Below the pieces are notes generated by a model. It saw only the letters and a list, made by a program, of their open reading frames with translations. It was not told the DNA's origin and made no database searches. A stretch of 61,748 nt of DNA from Cyclobacteriaceae bacterium (lineage in GTDB: Bacteria > Bacteroidota > Bacteroidia > Cytophagales > Cyclobacteriaceae). This document shows positions 51,298 to 59,999 of the stretch, piece after piece; position 1 is the first letter of the stretch; each line of letters opens with the position of its first letter. Location: positions 1 through 61,748 of the forward strand of contig JALHRJ010000024.1 in assembly GCA_022841475.1 (NCBI GenBank), in the 5' to 3' direction. The position numbers were made by a program, and so were the translations under genes.

Positions 51298-51975
51298 ATG
51301 GCTGAAAAGAGTAGCATTTTTGATATGATCGGTCCTGTCATGATCGGTCCGTCCAGCTCTCATACGGCCGGAGTGGTGCGCATTGCCAGGGCTGCAATTA
51401 AAATTCTGGGCTCTGAACCTGAACGTGCTGAAATTACATTTTATAACTCCTTCGCCCGTACGTACGAAGGACATGGAAGCGATAGGGCTATTATTGCGGG
51501 ATTGATGGACTTTAATACGGATGATAAACGAATTCGCGAATCACTTGAAATTGCAAAAGAAAAAAATCTGGACTATCAATTTAAGTCAGTAGGAAATGCT
51601 TCGGCCTTGCATCCTAATTCCATTCGACTTCGTCTTACAAAAGGAAAGCGTACGGTTGAAGTGTTAGGGGAGAGCAAAGGTGGGGGTATAATTAACATTG
51701 CCGAAGTAAACGGATTTAAAGCAGACTTTTCAGCCAACCTGCATACACTGATTATACTGGCTGAAGATAAAAAGGGAAGCATTGCCTTCATTGCCAGTGT
51801 ACTGGCGCATGATGATTGCAACATTGCCACCATGTCTGTTTCGCGCAAAGGAAAAAATGATCTGGCTTGCCAGGTAATCGAAATGGATTCGGGTATCAAA
51901 CCTGTAACATTTGATTATTTGCGGAGTCTAAGTTGGGTAAGAGAAGTAACGTATATACCGGATATTGTTTTATAA
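51298..51975 (+). CDS. sdaAB: L-serine ammonia-lyase, iron-sulfur-dependent, beta subunit
   Basis: 225 residues from the ATG at 51298 (the frame is open to 51217 but lacks protein-like sequence). It begins SSIFDMIGPVMIGPSSSHTAG, the beta-subunit signature, and ends in an ACT domain (TLIILAEDKKGSIAFIASVL). The alpha subunit that carries the 4Fe-4S cluster is not in the window. TolC follows after 3 bases. Confidence 0.93.
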   Translation: MAEKSSIFDMIGPVMIGPSSSHTAGVVRIARAAIKILGSEPERAEITFYNSFARTYEGHGSDRAIIAGLMDFNTDDKRIRESLEIAKEKNLDYQFKSVGNASALHPNSIRLRLTKGKRTVEVLGESKGGGIINIAEVNGFKADFSANLHTLIILAEDKKGSIAFIASVLAHDDCNIATMSVSRKGKNDLACQVIEMDSGIKPVTFDYLRSLSWVREVTYIPDIVL

Positions 51976-51978
51976 CCT

Positions 51979-53418
51979 ATGATGAAGAAAATTTTAGCTA
52001 TCAGTTTGCTGTTTGTGTCGCATCTATCTTTCAGCCAGGAGGCGACTACCAAGGTATGGACCTTGCGGGAATTGATTGATCACGCCATTGCCAATAACCT
52101 GACCGTAAAGCGCAGCACCTATGGTGTGGAATCAAGCCAGGTCGGTTTACTCCAATCCAAGATGACCATGTTACCCACCTTGAATGCCTCTGGAAACTAT
52201 GGCCTAAGTTGGGGACGTACTATTGACCCAACCACCAACGTCTTTACAGAGAATGAAATCGCGAATTCAAACCTCAGTGCGAATAGTTCTTTGTTGCTAT
52301 GGAATGGATTTCGTTTGTTCTATAATTTAAAGCAAAGTGCTACAGATCTTGAAGCTGCGAATGCAGATTTAATTAAAGCCCGGAATGATGTAATTCTGAA
52401 TGTGATTACCCTTTACTTAAATGTTGTTTTCAATAAGGAACTTTTAGCGGTAGCGCAATTTCAGGTAAAATCAACACAAGAGCAGTTAGAACGAACCAAG
52501 AAACTTTCGGATGCCGGATCGGTACCTAGGGGCGATGTACTAAACCTGGACGCCCAATTAGCAACCAATGAGTTGAATGTAATTCAACGCGAAAATGCAC
52601 TGAACTTATCTCTTCTTCAATTGAAGCAAGCGTTACAATTACCAGCTTCCAACCCAATGGATGTTGAGATTCCTCAAGTCAATGTAGAGGATGTTTCATT
52701 ATTGAATAAATCGGCTGAAGAAATTTTTGATATCGCGATGTCGGCCATGCCTGAGATTAAAGGTGCAGAATTGCGTAAGTTAAGTGCTGACTATGGGTTC
52801 CGCTCTTCGCGGGGAAATTTATATCCGCGAATCGGTATCAATGGATCGCTCAGTACTGTGTACTCTGATCAGCGTCAGCAGTTTTTTTCTGATGGCGGAA
52901 CGGCTATCTCGTCTCGTCAGATCGGGTACGTGCAAGGCTCCAATTCTCCCGTGTTTACAGATATTACTTCACCAACAGGGGTATTTATGGTGCCTGCAAT
53001 TATGGATCAGTACCGGGACAACCGTGGCCGTAGCCTTGGATTAAGTATTCAAGTACCTTTATTCAACGGCTTTTCAACCCGATCAAACATGCAGCGGGCT
53101 GTCATTACTCGCGAGTTAGCGAACATCACTTTAACGGAAACGAAGAATACCCTGCGACAGACTGTTGAAACGGCCTATAACAATGCCATTGCAGCCATCA
53201 AAACCTATCAGTCTACAGATCGGCAGGTGAAAGCACAGGACGAAGCCTTTCGAATGACGCAACAACGATATAATCTGGGTGCAGTAAATTTTGTTGATTA
53301 CCAGGTTTCCCAAAACAATTTGTTTCAGGCACAGTCTGATTTGTTAAGATCCAAATATGATTTCATCTTTCGGAAAAAGGTTCTTGACTTTTACCAGGGC
53401 TTACCACTAGAATTCTAA
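51979..53418 (+). CDS. TolC family outer-membrane efflux protein
   Basis: 479 residues with a signal peptide (KKILAISLLFVSHLSFSQ). The TolC pattern is clear: WTLRELIDHAIANNLTVKRS, SASGNYGLSWG-type strand, RTKKLSDAGSVPRGDVLNLDAQLA and a second repeat with TQQRYNLGAVNFVDYQVSQNNLF. It forms the outer-membrane channel of a tripartite exporter with the HlyD gene 27 bases downstream; no inner-membrane pump gene is next to it. Confidence 0.94.
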   Translation: MMKKILAISLLFVSHLSFSQEATTKVWTLRELIDHAIANNLTVKRSTYGVESSQVGLLQSKMTMLPTLNASGNYGLSWGRTIDPTTNVFTENEIANSNLSANSSLLLWNGFRLFYNLKQSATDLEAANADLIKARNDVILNVITLYLNVVFNKELLAVAQFQVKSTQEQLERTKKLSDAGSVPRGDVLNLDAQLATNELNVIQRENALNLSLLQLKQALQLPASNPMDVEIPQVNVEDVSLLNKSAEEIFDIAMSAMPEIKGAELRKLSADYGFRSSRGNLYPRIGINGSLSTVYSDQRQQFFSDGGTAISSRQIGYVQGSNSPVFTDITSPTGVFMVPAIMDQYRDNRGRSLGLSIQVPLFNGFSTRSNMQRAVITRELANITLTETKNTLRQTVETAYNNAIAAIKTYQSTDRQVKAQDEAFRMTQQRYNLGAVNFVDYQVSQNNLFQAQSDLLRSKYDFIFRKKVLDFYQGLPLEF

Positions 53419-53445
53419 TATCCAACTTTCATTTTATAAACGCAC

Positions 53446-54849
53446 ATGGCAAAGCAAAAGAAAAAATCAAATAAGTTATTATACATCGGCATTGGTGTAG
53501 TTGTATTTCTCATATTGTTCTTGATCATCGGTAAGTCGCAAGGCTGGATTGGCAAAGCAAAAACCCTGGAGGTTGATGTTAGTAAAGCTAAGAAAGTCTC
53601 CATTACAGAAAAGGTGAGTGCTTCTGGCACCGTGCAACCTGTTATTGAGGTTAAACTTGCTCCTGAAGTTTCTGGTGAAATAACCGATCTTACTGTTGAA
53701 GATGGTGACTCTGTAAAACAAGGCGATGTATTGGTGAAGATACGGCCTGATGTATGGAAAAGTCAGTTGGAGCGATCCGAAGCTGCTTATAATCAGCAGT
53801 TGGCAAATCTGGAATCTTCACGTGCTTCGCTGGCGCGGGCAGAGGCGACTTATATGCGCTCTGAGCAAGATTATAATCGACAGGAAAAATTATGGAAGGA
53901 AAAAGTTATTTCAGAAGCTGATTGGCAATTGGCGCAACAGAATTTCAAGATTGCAACCAACGATCTAAAATCTGCTGAGCAATCTTTGGAAGCCGCTAAA
54001 TATATTGTAAACAGTTCAGAGGCAAGTGTTAGGGAGTCGCGGGAAAATGTGCGTAGAACCACGGTGCTTGCACCTATGACAGGGATTGTATCCAAGCTGA
54101 ATGTAAAACAAGGTGAGCGCGTTGTGGGAACTGCGCAAATGGCCGGTACAGAAATGATGCGCATTGCAGATTTGAATAAAATGGAAGTGCGTGTAAACGT
54201 AAATGAGAATGATATTGTACGTGTTCATTATGGGGATTCAGTAATTATTGATGTAGATGCCTACGGAAATACAGGCAAAGAATTTAAAGGTCTTGTTACT
54301 AATATTGCTAATACAGCTCGCGATAAAGCGTCAGCAGATGCCATTACGGAGTTTGAAGTTAGAATTAGTATCCTTCCATCTTCTTATGAAGATTTGGTGA
54401 AAGGGGGCAATCGTTATCCGTTCCGTCCGGGTATGACGGCCAGTGTGGACATCATTACAACCCGTAAAGAAAATGTATTGTCTGTGCCTTTGGCGGCAGT
54501 AACCACACGTCCTGCAGATGACAAGGCCATGCCAACCGAAAATCAAGACAACAACGACAACGACAGGCCGCAGGTAACAGACAGTAGTAAACCGAAAGTT
54601 GAGAAGAAGGCTGATAAGGTTGTTGTTTTTGTGAATGAAAATGGAGCGGCCAAGATGGTAGAAGTAAAAACAGGTATCAGCGACTACGATAATATCGAGA
54701 TTATTTCAGGTCTTGCAGACACCGTAGAAGTAATAACAGGTCCTTTCCTGGTCGTTTCAAAACGATTGAAAGACGGAGATAAAATTACAGCAAAAACGGA
54801 GGAGGCTAAGAAGAAAGAAAAAGAGAAGGAAGAAGCTGATAAAAAATAG
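53446..54849 (+). CDS. HlyD/RND-type periplasmic adaptor subunit
   Basis: 467 residues. A membrane anchor (LLYIGIGVVVFLILFLIIG) at residues 10-28 is followed by a barrel-sandwich hybrid (SASGTVQPVIEVKLAPEVSGEIT, VEDGDSVKQGDVLVKI), a long coiled coil (90-200), and the second lipoyl half (TVLAPMTGIVSKLNVKQGERVVG). The beta-barrel and membrane-proximal domains follow; the tail is K/E-rich. The pump partner, probably an ABC transporter of MacB type, is not in the window. Confidence 0.94.
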   Translation: MAKQKKKSNKLLYIGIGVVVFLILFLIIGKSQGWIGKAKTLEVDVSKAKKVSITEKVSASGTVQPVIEVKLAPEVSGEITDLTVEDGDSVKQGDVLVKIRPDVWKSQLERSEAAYNQQLANLESSRASLARAEATYMRSEQDYNRQEKLWKEKVISEADWQLAQQNFKIATNDLKSAEQSLEAAKYIVNSSEASVRESRENVRRTTVLAPMTGIVSKLNVKQGERVVGTAQMAGTEMMRIADLNKMEVRVNVNENDIVRVHYGDSVIIDVDAYGNTGKEFKGLVTNIANTARDKASADAITEFEVRISILPSSYEDLVKGGNRYPFRPGMTASVDIITTRKENVLSVPLAAVTTRPADDKAMPTENQDNNDNDRPQVTDSSKPKVEKKADKVVVFVNENGAAKMVEVKTGISDYDNIEIISGLADTVEVITGPFLVVSKRLKDGDKITAKTEEAKKKEKEKEEADKK

Positions 54850-54869
54850 TAGCCACTTAATAGTAATAG

Positions 54870-54903
54870 GCCCATCTGGATTTTCCGGATGGGCTTTTTT
54901 TTA
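54870..54903 (+). terminator. Rho-independent terminator after the efflux operon
   Basis: GCCCATC / GATGGGC (54870-54876 and 54888-54894) with an inner GG/CC pair and a T run to 54902. It lies 20 bases after the HlyD stop. Confidence 0.85.
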
Positions 54904-54964
54904 CTGTAAGATTAATCAAACAAGGTCTGTAAGAAACAGTATCTTCGTGAATAATAGTTAACCG

Positions 54965-55495
54965 ATGATCAAACATCCCTGGCACGAAGCACCCGCAGGA
55001 GCTCACCCCCCTGAATTTGTTAATGGTATTATTGAAATATCCACAGGCATGCGAACCAAGTATGAAGTGGATAAAGAAACAGGATTGCTTAAGTTGGATC
55101 GGGTGTTATATTCGTCTGTAATCTACCCGGCCAATTATGGTTTTATTCCACAATCTCTAGGGGATGACAATGATCCGCTTGACATCATGATCTTATGTCG
55201 GGAGCCTATACAGCCTTTATGCCTGGTGCCCGCTCGCGTGGTGGGGGTTATGCGCATGATTGATCAGGGTTTGGGCGATGATAAGATTCTCGCTGTAGCG
55301 GAGAATGATGCAAATACCAAGCATCTGAATGATATTAGTGAACTGGCCTCACATTTTAAACTTGAGTTGAAGGAGTTTTTTGAGAGTTATAAAAAGCTTG
55401 AAAATAAAGTTGTTACAGTTCCTGATTTTCAAGACAAGAAAATTGCCATGGAAATTGTGACTCGTGCTCTTGCCTATTACAAGACTAAGTTCTAG
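54965..55495 (+). CDS. ppa: Inorganic pyrophosphatase
   Basis: 176 residues, family I. Key motifs are [28 protein letters not shown] and the metal site [21 protein letters not shown] C-terminus. It hydrolyses PPi to drive biosynthesis. The glycosyltransferase gene follows after 4 bases. Confidence 0.96.
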   Translation: MIKHPWHEAPAGAHPPEFVNGIIEISTGMRTKYEVDKETGLLKLDRVLYSSVIYPANYGFIPQSLGDDNDPLDIMILCREPIQPLCLVPARVVGVMRMIDQGLGDDKILAVAENDANTKHLNDISELASHFKLELKEFFESYKKLENKVVTVPDFQDKKIAMEIVTRALAYYKTKF

Positions 55496-55499
55496 CATC

Positions 55500-56504
55500 G
55501 TGCCGCAGATCGGAAAATCATTGCTGGTAATTCAGACTGCCTTTATCGGGGACGTTATTTTAGCAACGGCCGTGGTTGAAAAACTGCGCAAAACGTTTCC
55601 TGATGCCTCTATTGATTTTCTTTTGCGCAAAGGAAATGAGTCCTTACTAAAGTATCATCCTCATATCCGTGAAGTGTTGATCTGGGAAAAGAAGCAGGAT
55701 AAAATCAAAAATTTGTTCAAACTGATTAGCCTTGTTCGCTCAAAAAAATATGATACTGTTATTAATATTCATCGATTTGCCAGTTCAGGATTAATTACTG
55801 CGTTTTCAGGAGCTGTCTATAAATTTGGATTTGATAAAAATCCATGGTCGTTTGCCTTCAGTCATCGTATCCCACACGATCTGGATTCCGGATTACACGA
55901 AATCGATCGCAATCAAAAACTGATTGAAGCTATTACAGATCGTACTCGGGAACTCCCTCGTTTGTATCCATCCACAAGCGATTATGAGACAGTAAAGAAA
56001 TTTCAAACTGGCAGGTACCTCTGCGTTGCACCCACCTCCGTTTGGTTTACAAAGCAATTTCCGGCAACCCAGTGGATTGAATTTATACGATCCATTACAA
56101 ACCGATACGAGAGAATCTATTTATTGGGCGCATCTTCAGACTCACGCCTATGTGATTCTATTAAACTAGAATCACAAAGTGACCGGGTTATTAACCTGGC
56201 AGGAAAATTAAGTTTTCTCGAGTCGGCAGCATTGATGAAAGGAGCGGAGATGAACTTTGTGAATGATTCAGCTCCTATGCACCTGGCTTCTGCTATGAAT
56301 GCACCTGTAGCAGCAATTTTTTGTTCAACAATTCCTGCTTTCGGTTTTGGACCTTTAGCGGAACAATCTTATCTCGTACAAACCCAGGAAAAATTATCTT
56401 GCCGACCTTGCGGACTCCATGGACATAAGGCTTGTCCGCAAGGGCATTTCAAATGTGCCACAACAATTTCTACCGAGGCCCTTCAAAATTGTTTGGCTAC
56501 GTAA
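55500..56504 (+). CDS. Glycosyltransferase family 9 (heptosyltransferase-like)
   Basis: 334 residues from a GTG at 55500, 4 bases after ppa; no ATG fits before GKSLLVIQTAFIGDVILAT, the donor-domain start. GT9 hallmarks are IQTAFIGDVILATAV, WFTKQFPATQWIEFI, LLGASSD and the C-terminal NDSAPMHLASAMNAPVAAIF. It most likely adds a sugar to lipopolysaccharide core or another envelope glycan. Four Cys near the end (LSCRPCGLHGHKACPQG) may bind zinc. Confidence 0.93.
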   Translation: MPQIGKSLLVIQTAFIGDVILATAVVEKLRKTFPDASIDFLLRKGNESLLKYHPHIREVLIWEKKQDKIKNLFKLISLVRSKKYDTVINIHRFASSGLITAFSGAVYKFGFDKNPWSFAFSHRIPHDLDSGLHEIDRNQKLIEAITDRTRELPRLYPSTSDYETVKKFQTGRYLCVAPTSVWFTKQFPATQWIEFIRSITNRYERIYLLGASSDSRLCDSIKLESQSDRVINLAGKLSFLESAALMKGAEMNFVNDSAPMHLASAMNAPVAAIFCSTIPAFGFGPLAEQSYLVQTQEKLSCRPCGLHGHKACPQGHFKCATTISTEALQNCLAT

Positions 56505-57415
56505 GCAGTCAATTCCATAATCCAGGCAACACCTACATGAATGATAATGCCACCCCAGATAGACTGGGTGTAAAGTGCAATAACCCCCAATATATAGCCA
56601 CCAAAAATTGAAGCGACAGCTTCACCGGCTGGTTTACCGAAATGTAGAAAGCAATAAACGACAACCATCGGCATGATAGAATCCTTACCTAATAGTTGCG
56701 CCATCCCGATAACAAAGAATCCCCGAAAGAGCAATTCCACCGGCAAGAAGTCTGCACCATAAAAGAACTCGAATATCACAGCTGGCATCAACGAGGGCCA
56801 ATGCCAGAGTTCGGCAATTGAATTAGGTTTATAGATGGGATAATACTCAGTAAAACTCTTCTGAAAGGCTGCCAACATGATAAAGGGAGCAATGATGAGC
56901 AGCAGGACCAGATAAGGCTTGAGACTACTTTGCTTGAACAATCCGTAAAAGCCATTCTTTTCGGTATCAATAAATCGATAAAATAAATAGAGCGGTGCTA
57001 CAACGACTACTAACGAGATTGAATTGGTACCAATTTTATACAGCCACGAATAAGCCTGGTACGATTGATTGAAGGAACTAATGATGCTATGCAGAAAGGG
57101 AAATCCACTATCGATGGATAAAACACTCAAACCAAAAATGGAAAATAACCAGAACTTTCCCTCAGACCAGAATCGGGTATCAGGTTTGAAATACGAAACG
57201 ATCAGGCAGGCACCATAATAGCCAAATCCATAAAGTATAAAATACAGAACTATTCTAATCGGGTTCTCGATATCCCGATCGACCCAGGTATTTTCTATGT
57301 CGAAGTAGTAATTGAGTGTAAGCGAGAGGGTGGTAAGAAGAAAAAGACTCAGGTAATAAAAAATATTAAAATCCTGTTTTGTGTGTTCTTTGACAAGCGA
57401 GAGAAGATACTTCAC
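56483..57415 (-). CDS. CPBP family intramembrane metalloprotease-like protein
   Basis: 310 residues from a GTG at 57415, one base after maf. At least seven transmembrane segments are visible. The CPBP motif is PVELLFRGFFVIG (about 224-236), where the usual EExxxR is reduced to VExxxR; H in CFLHFGKP (about 250) and HVGVAW (about 295) supply further ligands. The missing first Glu makes activity doubtful. Its 3' end overlaps the convergent glycosyltransferase gene by 22 bases. Confidence 0.82.
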   Translation of the reverse strand: MKYLLSLVKEHTKQDFNIFYYLSLFLLTTLSLTLNYYFDIENTWVDRDIENPIRIVLYFILYGFGYYGACLIVSYFKPDTRFWSEGKFWLFSIFGLSVLSIDSGFPFLHSIISSFNQSYQAYSWLYKIGTNSISLVVVVAPLYLFYRFIDTEKNGFYGLFKQSSLKPYLVLLLIIAPFIMLAAFQKSFTEYYPIYKPNSIAELWHWPSLMPAVIFEFFYGADFLPVELLFRGFFVIGMAQLLGKDSIMPMVVVYCFLHFGKPAGEAVASIFGGYILGVIALYTQSIWGGIIIHVGVAWIMELTAYVAKQF

Positions 57416-57416
57416 A

Positions 57417-58088
57417 TCAGAATCTTTTTAAGTGATCGTACACCAGATGGATTGGCATGCCCATCACGGTAAAGTACGAACCATTAATTTTCTCAATGGC
57501 GTCCATACCCATACCCGCCTGAGTGACAGTGAATGTTTTATCTATCAAACCCAGTTTGTCAATGTGTTGAAGGAAATTAATTTCCTCTCGCGAGCAGGGG
57601 TTTACTCCGGCAGGCAGACAGTCCTGTGCTCCATAAGCACCCGCTTTATCGAAGGGTTTATAGGTATCAACATAAAACTCTATTTCTTTAAGACTTAGTT
57701 TATTGAACTTTACTTCGGTATGGTCCTCAAAACAGTCAACTTTTTCTTTTGCCAGCAGGCATACCGCAGTGATGACAGTATGAGTGTGTCCACTTAATCG
57801 ATTTAACATCGCGATAGCATCTTGCCGATCCGCAGGCTTATTGAGAATCTCGTTTCTCAAGATTACTACCGTGTCAGAAGCGATTACAATTTCATGTTCC
57901 AACTGAGATTCAAATATCCTTGCTTTTTTTTCTGCCAGATAATTGGGCACTGCTTTGACGGGCATATCAGACGGGAATGATTCATCAATATCCGGCACCT
58001 GCACCCGAAATTGAAACCCCGCTTCCCGCATCAGGTATTGTCTGCGTGGAGAACTAGAAGCGAGAATAAGAGGGCGATTGAAATTCAA
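57417..58088 (-). CDS. maf: Maf family nucleotide pyrophosphatase
   Basis: 223 residues starting at a TTG at 58088; the next Met (codon 20) lies after the essential SSSPRR motif, so the TTG must be used. Motifs are ILASSSPRRQYLMREAGF, KARIFE, IVIASDTVV, LSGHTHTVITAV and GVNPCSREEINF. Maf proteins hydrolyse modified or canonical NTPs and affect septation. The TTG overlaps the DUF5615 TGA (TTGA). An ATG-initiated copy of the first codons lies in the direct repeat at 58706-58731, so insertion of the toxin-antitoxin pair probably replaced the original ATG. Confidence 0.93.
   Translation of the reverse strand: MNFNRPLILASSSPRRQYLMREAGFQFRVQVPDIDESFPSDMPVKAVPNYLAEKKARIFESQLEHEIVIASDTVVILRNEILNKPADRQDAIAMLNRLSGHTHTVITAVCLLAKEKVDCFEDHTEVKFNKLSLKEIEFYVDTYKPFDKAGAYGAQDCLPAGVNPCSREEINFLQHIDKLGLIDKTFTVTQAGMGMDAIEKINGSYFTVMGMPIHLVYDHLKRF
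58063..58087. repeat. 25-bp direct repeat, left copy
   Basis: Identical over 25 bases to 58706-58730. It covers the first codons of maf. Together the copies bracket the DUF433/DUF5615 pair (58085-58677). Confidence 0.85.
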
Positions 58089-58441
58089 GGAATGAGAATT
58101 TTGACACCTTGTTTATTTAACTCGATCATCCCGTTGTCTTTAATAGACGAAATAATTGTAGAGAAGTGCGTTTCGAAAACTTTATATAGTTCCTTAAGAC
58201 GAAGATTGCCGACTGTAATGAATACTAACTTATAAGGCTCTCTATAAAGCAAATAGGAATGAAAAAAATCAGTATCCTTAGTGATCAAAATCCTACTTTC
58301 TTTCAAGGAAAGAGAATTAATTGCTTGATCAGATGTTAAATTTTTGTCAGGAAGACTTACGGTATGCACACAGTCAAAACCTGCTTCAATAAACAACTTA
58401 GCTAGTGAGGCGGGTAATTGTGCATCAATTAGGAATTTCAT
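58085..58441 (-). CDS. DUF5615 PIN-like protein (probable toxin)
   Basis: 118 residues. MKFLIDAQLPASLAKLFIEAGFDCVHT with an early Asp and LITKDTDFFHS (second acidic patch) match DUF5615, a PIN-like family usually paired with DUF433. A ribonuclease activity is expected from the family. The stop overlaps the maf TTG. The ATG overlaps the stop of the DUF433 gene (ATGA). Confidence 0.9.
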   Translation of the reverse strand: MKFLIDAQLPASLAKLFIEAGFDCVHTVSLPDKNLTSDQAINSLSLKESRILITKDTDFFHSYLLYREPYKLVFITVGNLRLKELYKVFETHFSTIISSIKDNGMIELNKQGVKILIP

Positions 58442-58677
58442 TCAGCTCCTGAATAGGTAACTCCTTTATGTTTTAGTACCTCAGTAGCGTAAGCAATACT
58501 GGCAAGAATGTCTTCTTTAACAAGGTCGGGGAATTCTTGAAGAATATCTTCAATCGAATCCCCACCAGATAGATATTCTAAAATACTTTCTACTAAATAC
58601 CGGGTATTTCTGATGGTAGGTTTTCCATGCCCAACCTGGGAATTAAGTGTAATTCGATTTAGAAGAGTTTTATTCAT
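58438..58677 (-). CDS. DUF433 protein (probable antitoxin)
   Basis: 79 residues: NRITLNSQVGHGKPTIRNTRYLVESILEYL, then DSIEDILQEFPDLVKEDILASIAYA. This is the DUF433 helix-turn-helix antitoxin fold, with the usual partner downstream. The two genes are coupled by ATGA overlap and flanked by 25-bp direct repeats. Confidence 0.9.
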   Translation of the reverse strand: MNKTLLNRITLNSQVGHGKPTIRNTRYLVESILEYLSGGDSIEDILQEFPDLVKEDILASIAYATEVLKHKGVTYSGAE

Positions 58678-58696
58678 AGTATAAAGTTAACTAAAA

Positions 58697-59998
58697 TCAG
58701 AATAAAGAATAAGAGGGCGATTGAAATTCATCTTCTTTTATTGAACTGAATAGAAACCCACAGATTACTTTAGGATAAAAGTAGGTTGACTTTTGTGGCA
58801 TGGTGTAGCCGCTGGCGCAAACACGTTTTACATCTTCGATCGAGATTTCAGGTGTAATGATGGCCATCTGCACCTCTTCGCGAATTACTTTCGTGAGGCA
58901 ATCGGAGAAGCTACGGTCGAATGAAATATTTTCTGATGCTCGCTGATCCTTGCCGGCAATGCCCAGAACTTTCTCGATGATAAAATAATGCAGCACGGTA
59001 AGATCAAGAGACTTAACTTCTTCCGGAAAGTGCCATTTCATTTTGGGAAACGATTCGGGTTTAAGTCTGACTTTGAGGGTTCGATCCTTGAAGAGAATTC
59101 CAAACGCCCACTTCTTGCCCAATATGATTTCGTGAAGAGTATCGGGATCTTCGATTTCTTTTATTATAAAGTCTTCGTTTAATTTTTCAATAACCATTCG
59201 TTCATCAAAGCCGGCAAGCTGGTGTAGTAACCTATGGGTAGGCAGAATTCTCAAATCATCCGCTTCTGTGTTGGTGAAATACATGAGATGAAAATTATAT
59301 CCTTCGTTTCCCGTGTGATTAAGATTTTGTGATTTTTGTTTTTGTTTATAAAGTAAAGATCCTTCATAGCGATGATGACCATCCGCTAAGATGATAGACT
59401 TGGTTTGAAGAAGATCAATAAACTTTTGAATTACGTTGGCATCTTGTATGATCGCCAGTACATCGCGAACTCCCTGGTAATCCTCAGTTTCGTATAACGG
59501 ATTTGCAATAGCTTCATCCATATAGTGCTCCAGTTCAAAAGAGGAGTCAGTGTACAATCCATGCGTTGGACTTACATGAAGTTCTGTATGTTCCAACAAC
59601 TGCACACGGTCATTGACCGCTTTCGGTATGGTGTTCTCGTGCCGTAGAATAACTTTCTCCTCCCAATCATAGGTTCGGATATGAGCTATAAATCCCTTTC
59701 GACAATAATCTTTGGATGAACCAGCAAGTTTAAAATATTGATAATAAACATAGATCGCTGGCAATTTGTCCTGTAGGATGATGCCCTCTTTTTTCCAACG
59801 GGTCAGCAACGCTGCCGCTTTCGATGCGGCATCCGGGCCTTCGGGTACTGATAAATGAATAGAGTTTAAAGGATTTTGATAGAGTGATTTTCGTTGTTTC
59901 TCTGATACCACATCAAACAAGGGAGAGGTGAGATCATCCAGGTTTTTTGTTAATACATCGTTGTATCGCCAGGCACGGATAGGTTTAATTTCAGCCAT
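58697..59998 (-). CDS. DUF1015 domain-containing protein
   Basis: 433 residues. The family hallmarks are IKPIRAWRYN (N-terminus), FDVVSEKQRKSLYQNP-NSIHLSVPEG, IYVYYQYFKLAG, KGFIAHIRTYDWEEKVILRHENT, LADGHHRYEGSLLYK and VHxT-like LPTHRLLHQL. Function unknown, possibly an ATP-related or SerK-like kinase fold. It starts 1 base after the accC stop. Its C-terminal codons (DEFQSPSYSLF) overlap the right direct repeat. Confidence 0.93.
   Translation of the reverse strand: MAEIKPIRAWRYNDVLTKNLDDLTSPLFDVVSEKQRKSLYQNPLNSIHLSVPEGPDAASKAAALLTRWKKEGIILQDKLPAIYVYYQYFKLAGSSKDYCRKGFIAHIRTYDWEEKVILRHENTIPKAVNDRVQLLEHTELHVSPTHGLYTDSSFELEHYMDEAIANPLYETEDYQGVRDVLAIIQDANVIQKFIDLLQTKSIILADGHHRYEGSLLYKQKQKSQNLNHTGNEGYNFHLMYFTNTEADDLRILPTHRLLHQLAGFDERMVIEKLNEDFIIKEIEDPDTLHEIILGKKWAFGILFKDRTLKVRLKPESFPKMKWHFPEEVKSLDLTVLHYFIIEKVLGIAGKDQRASENISFDRSFSDCLTKVIREEVQMAIITPEISIEDVKRVCASGYTMPQKSTYFYPKVICGFLFSSIKEDEFQSPSYSLF
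58706..58730. repeat. 25-bp direct repeat, right copy
   Basis: Exact copy of 58063-58087. In the minus direction an ATG at 58731 opens a 14-codon frame MNFNRPLILYSDFS then stop, the remnant of the maf start, while the DUF1015 gene reads through the same bases in another frame. Confidence 0.85.
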
Positions 59999-59999
59999 A

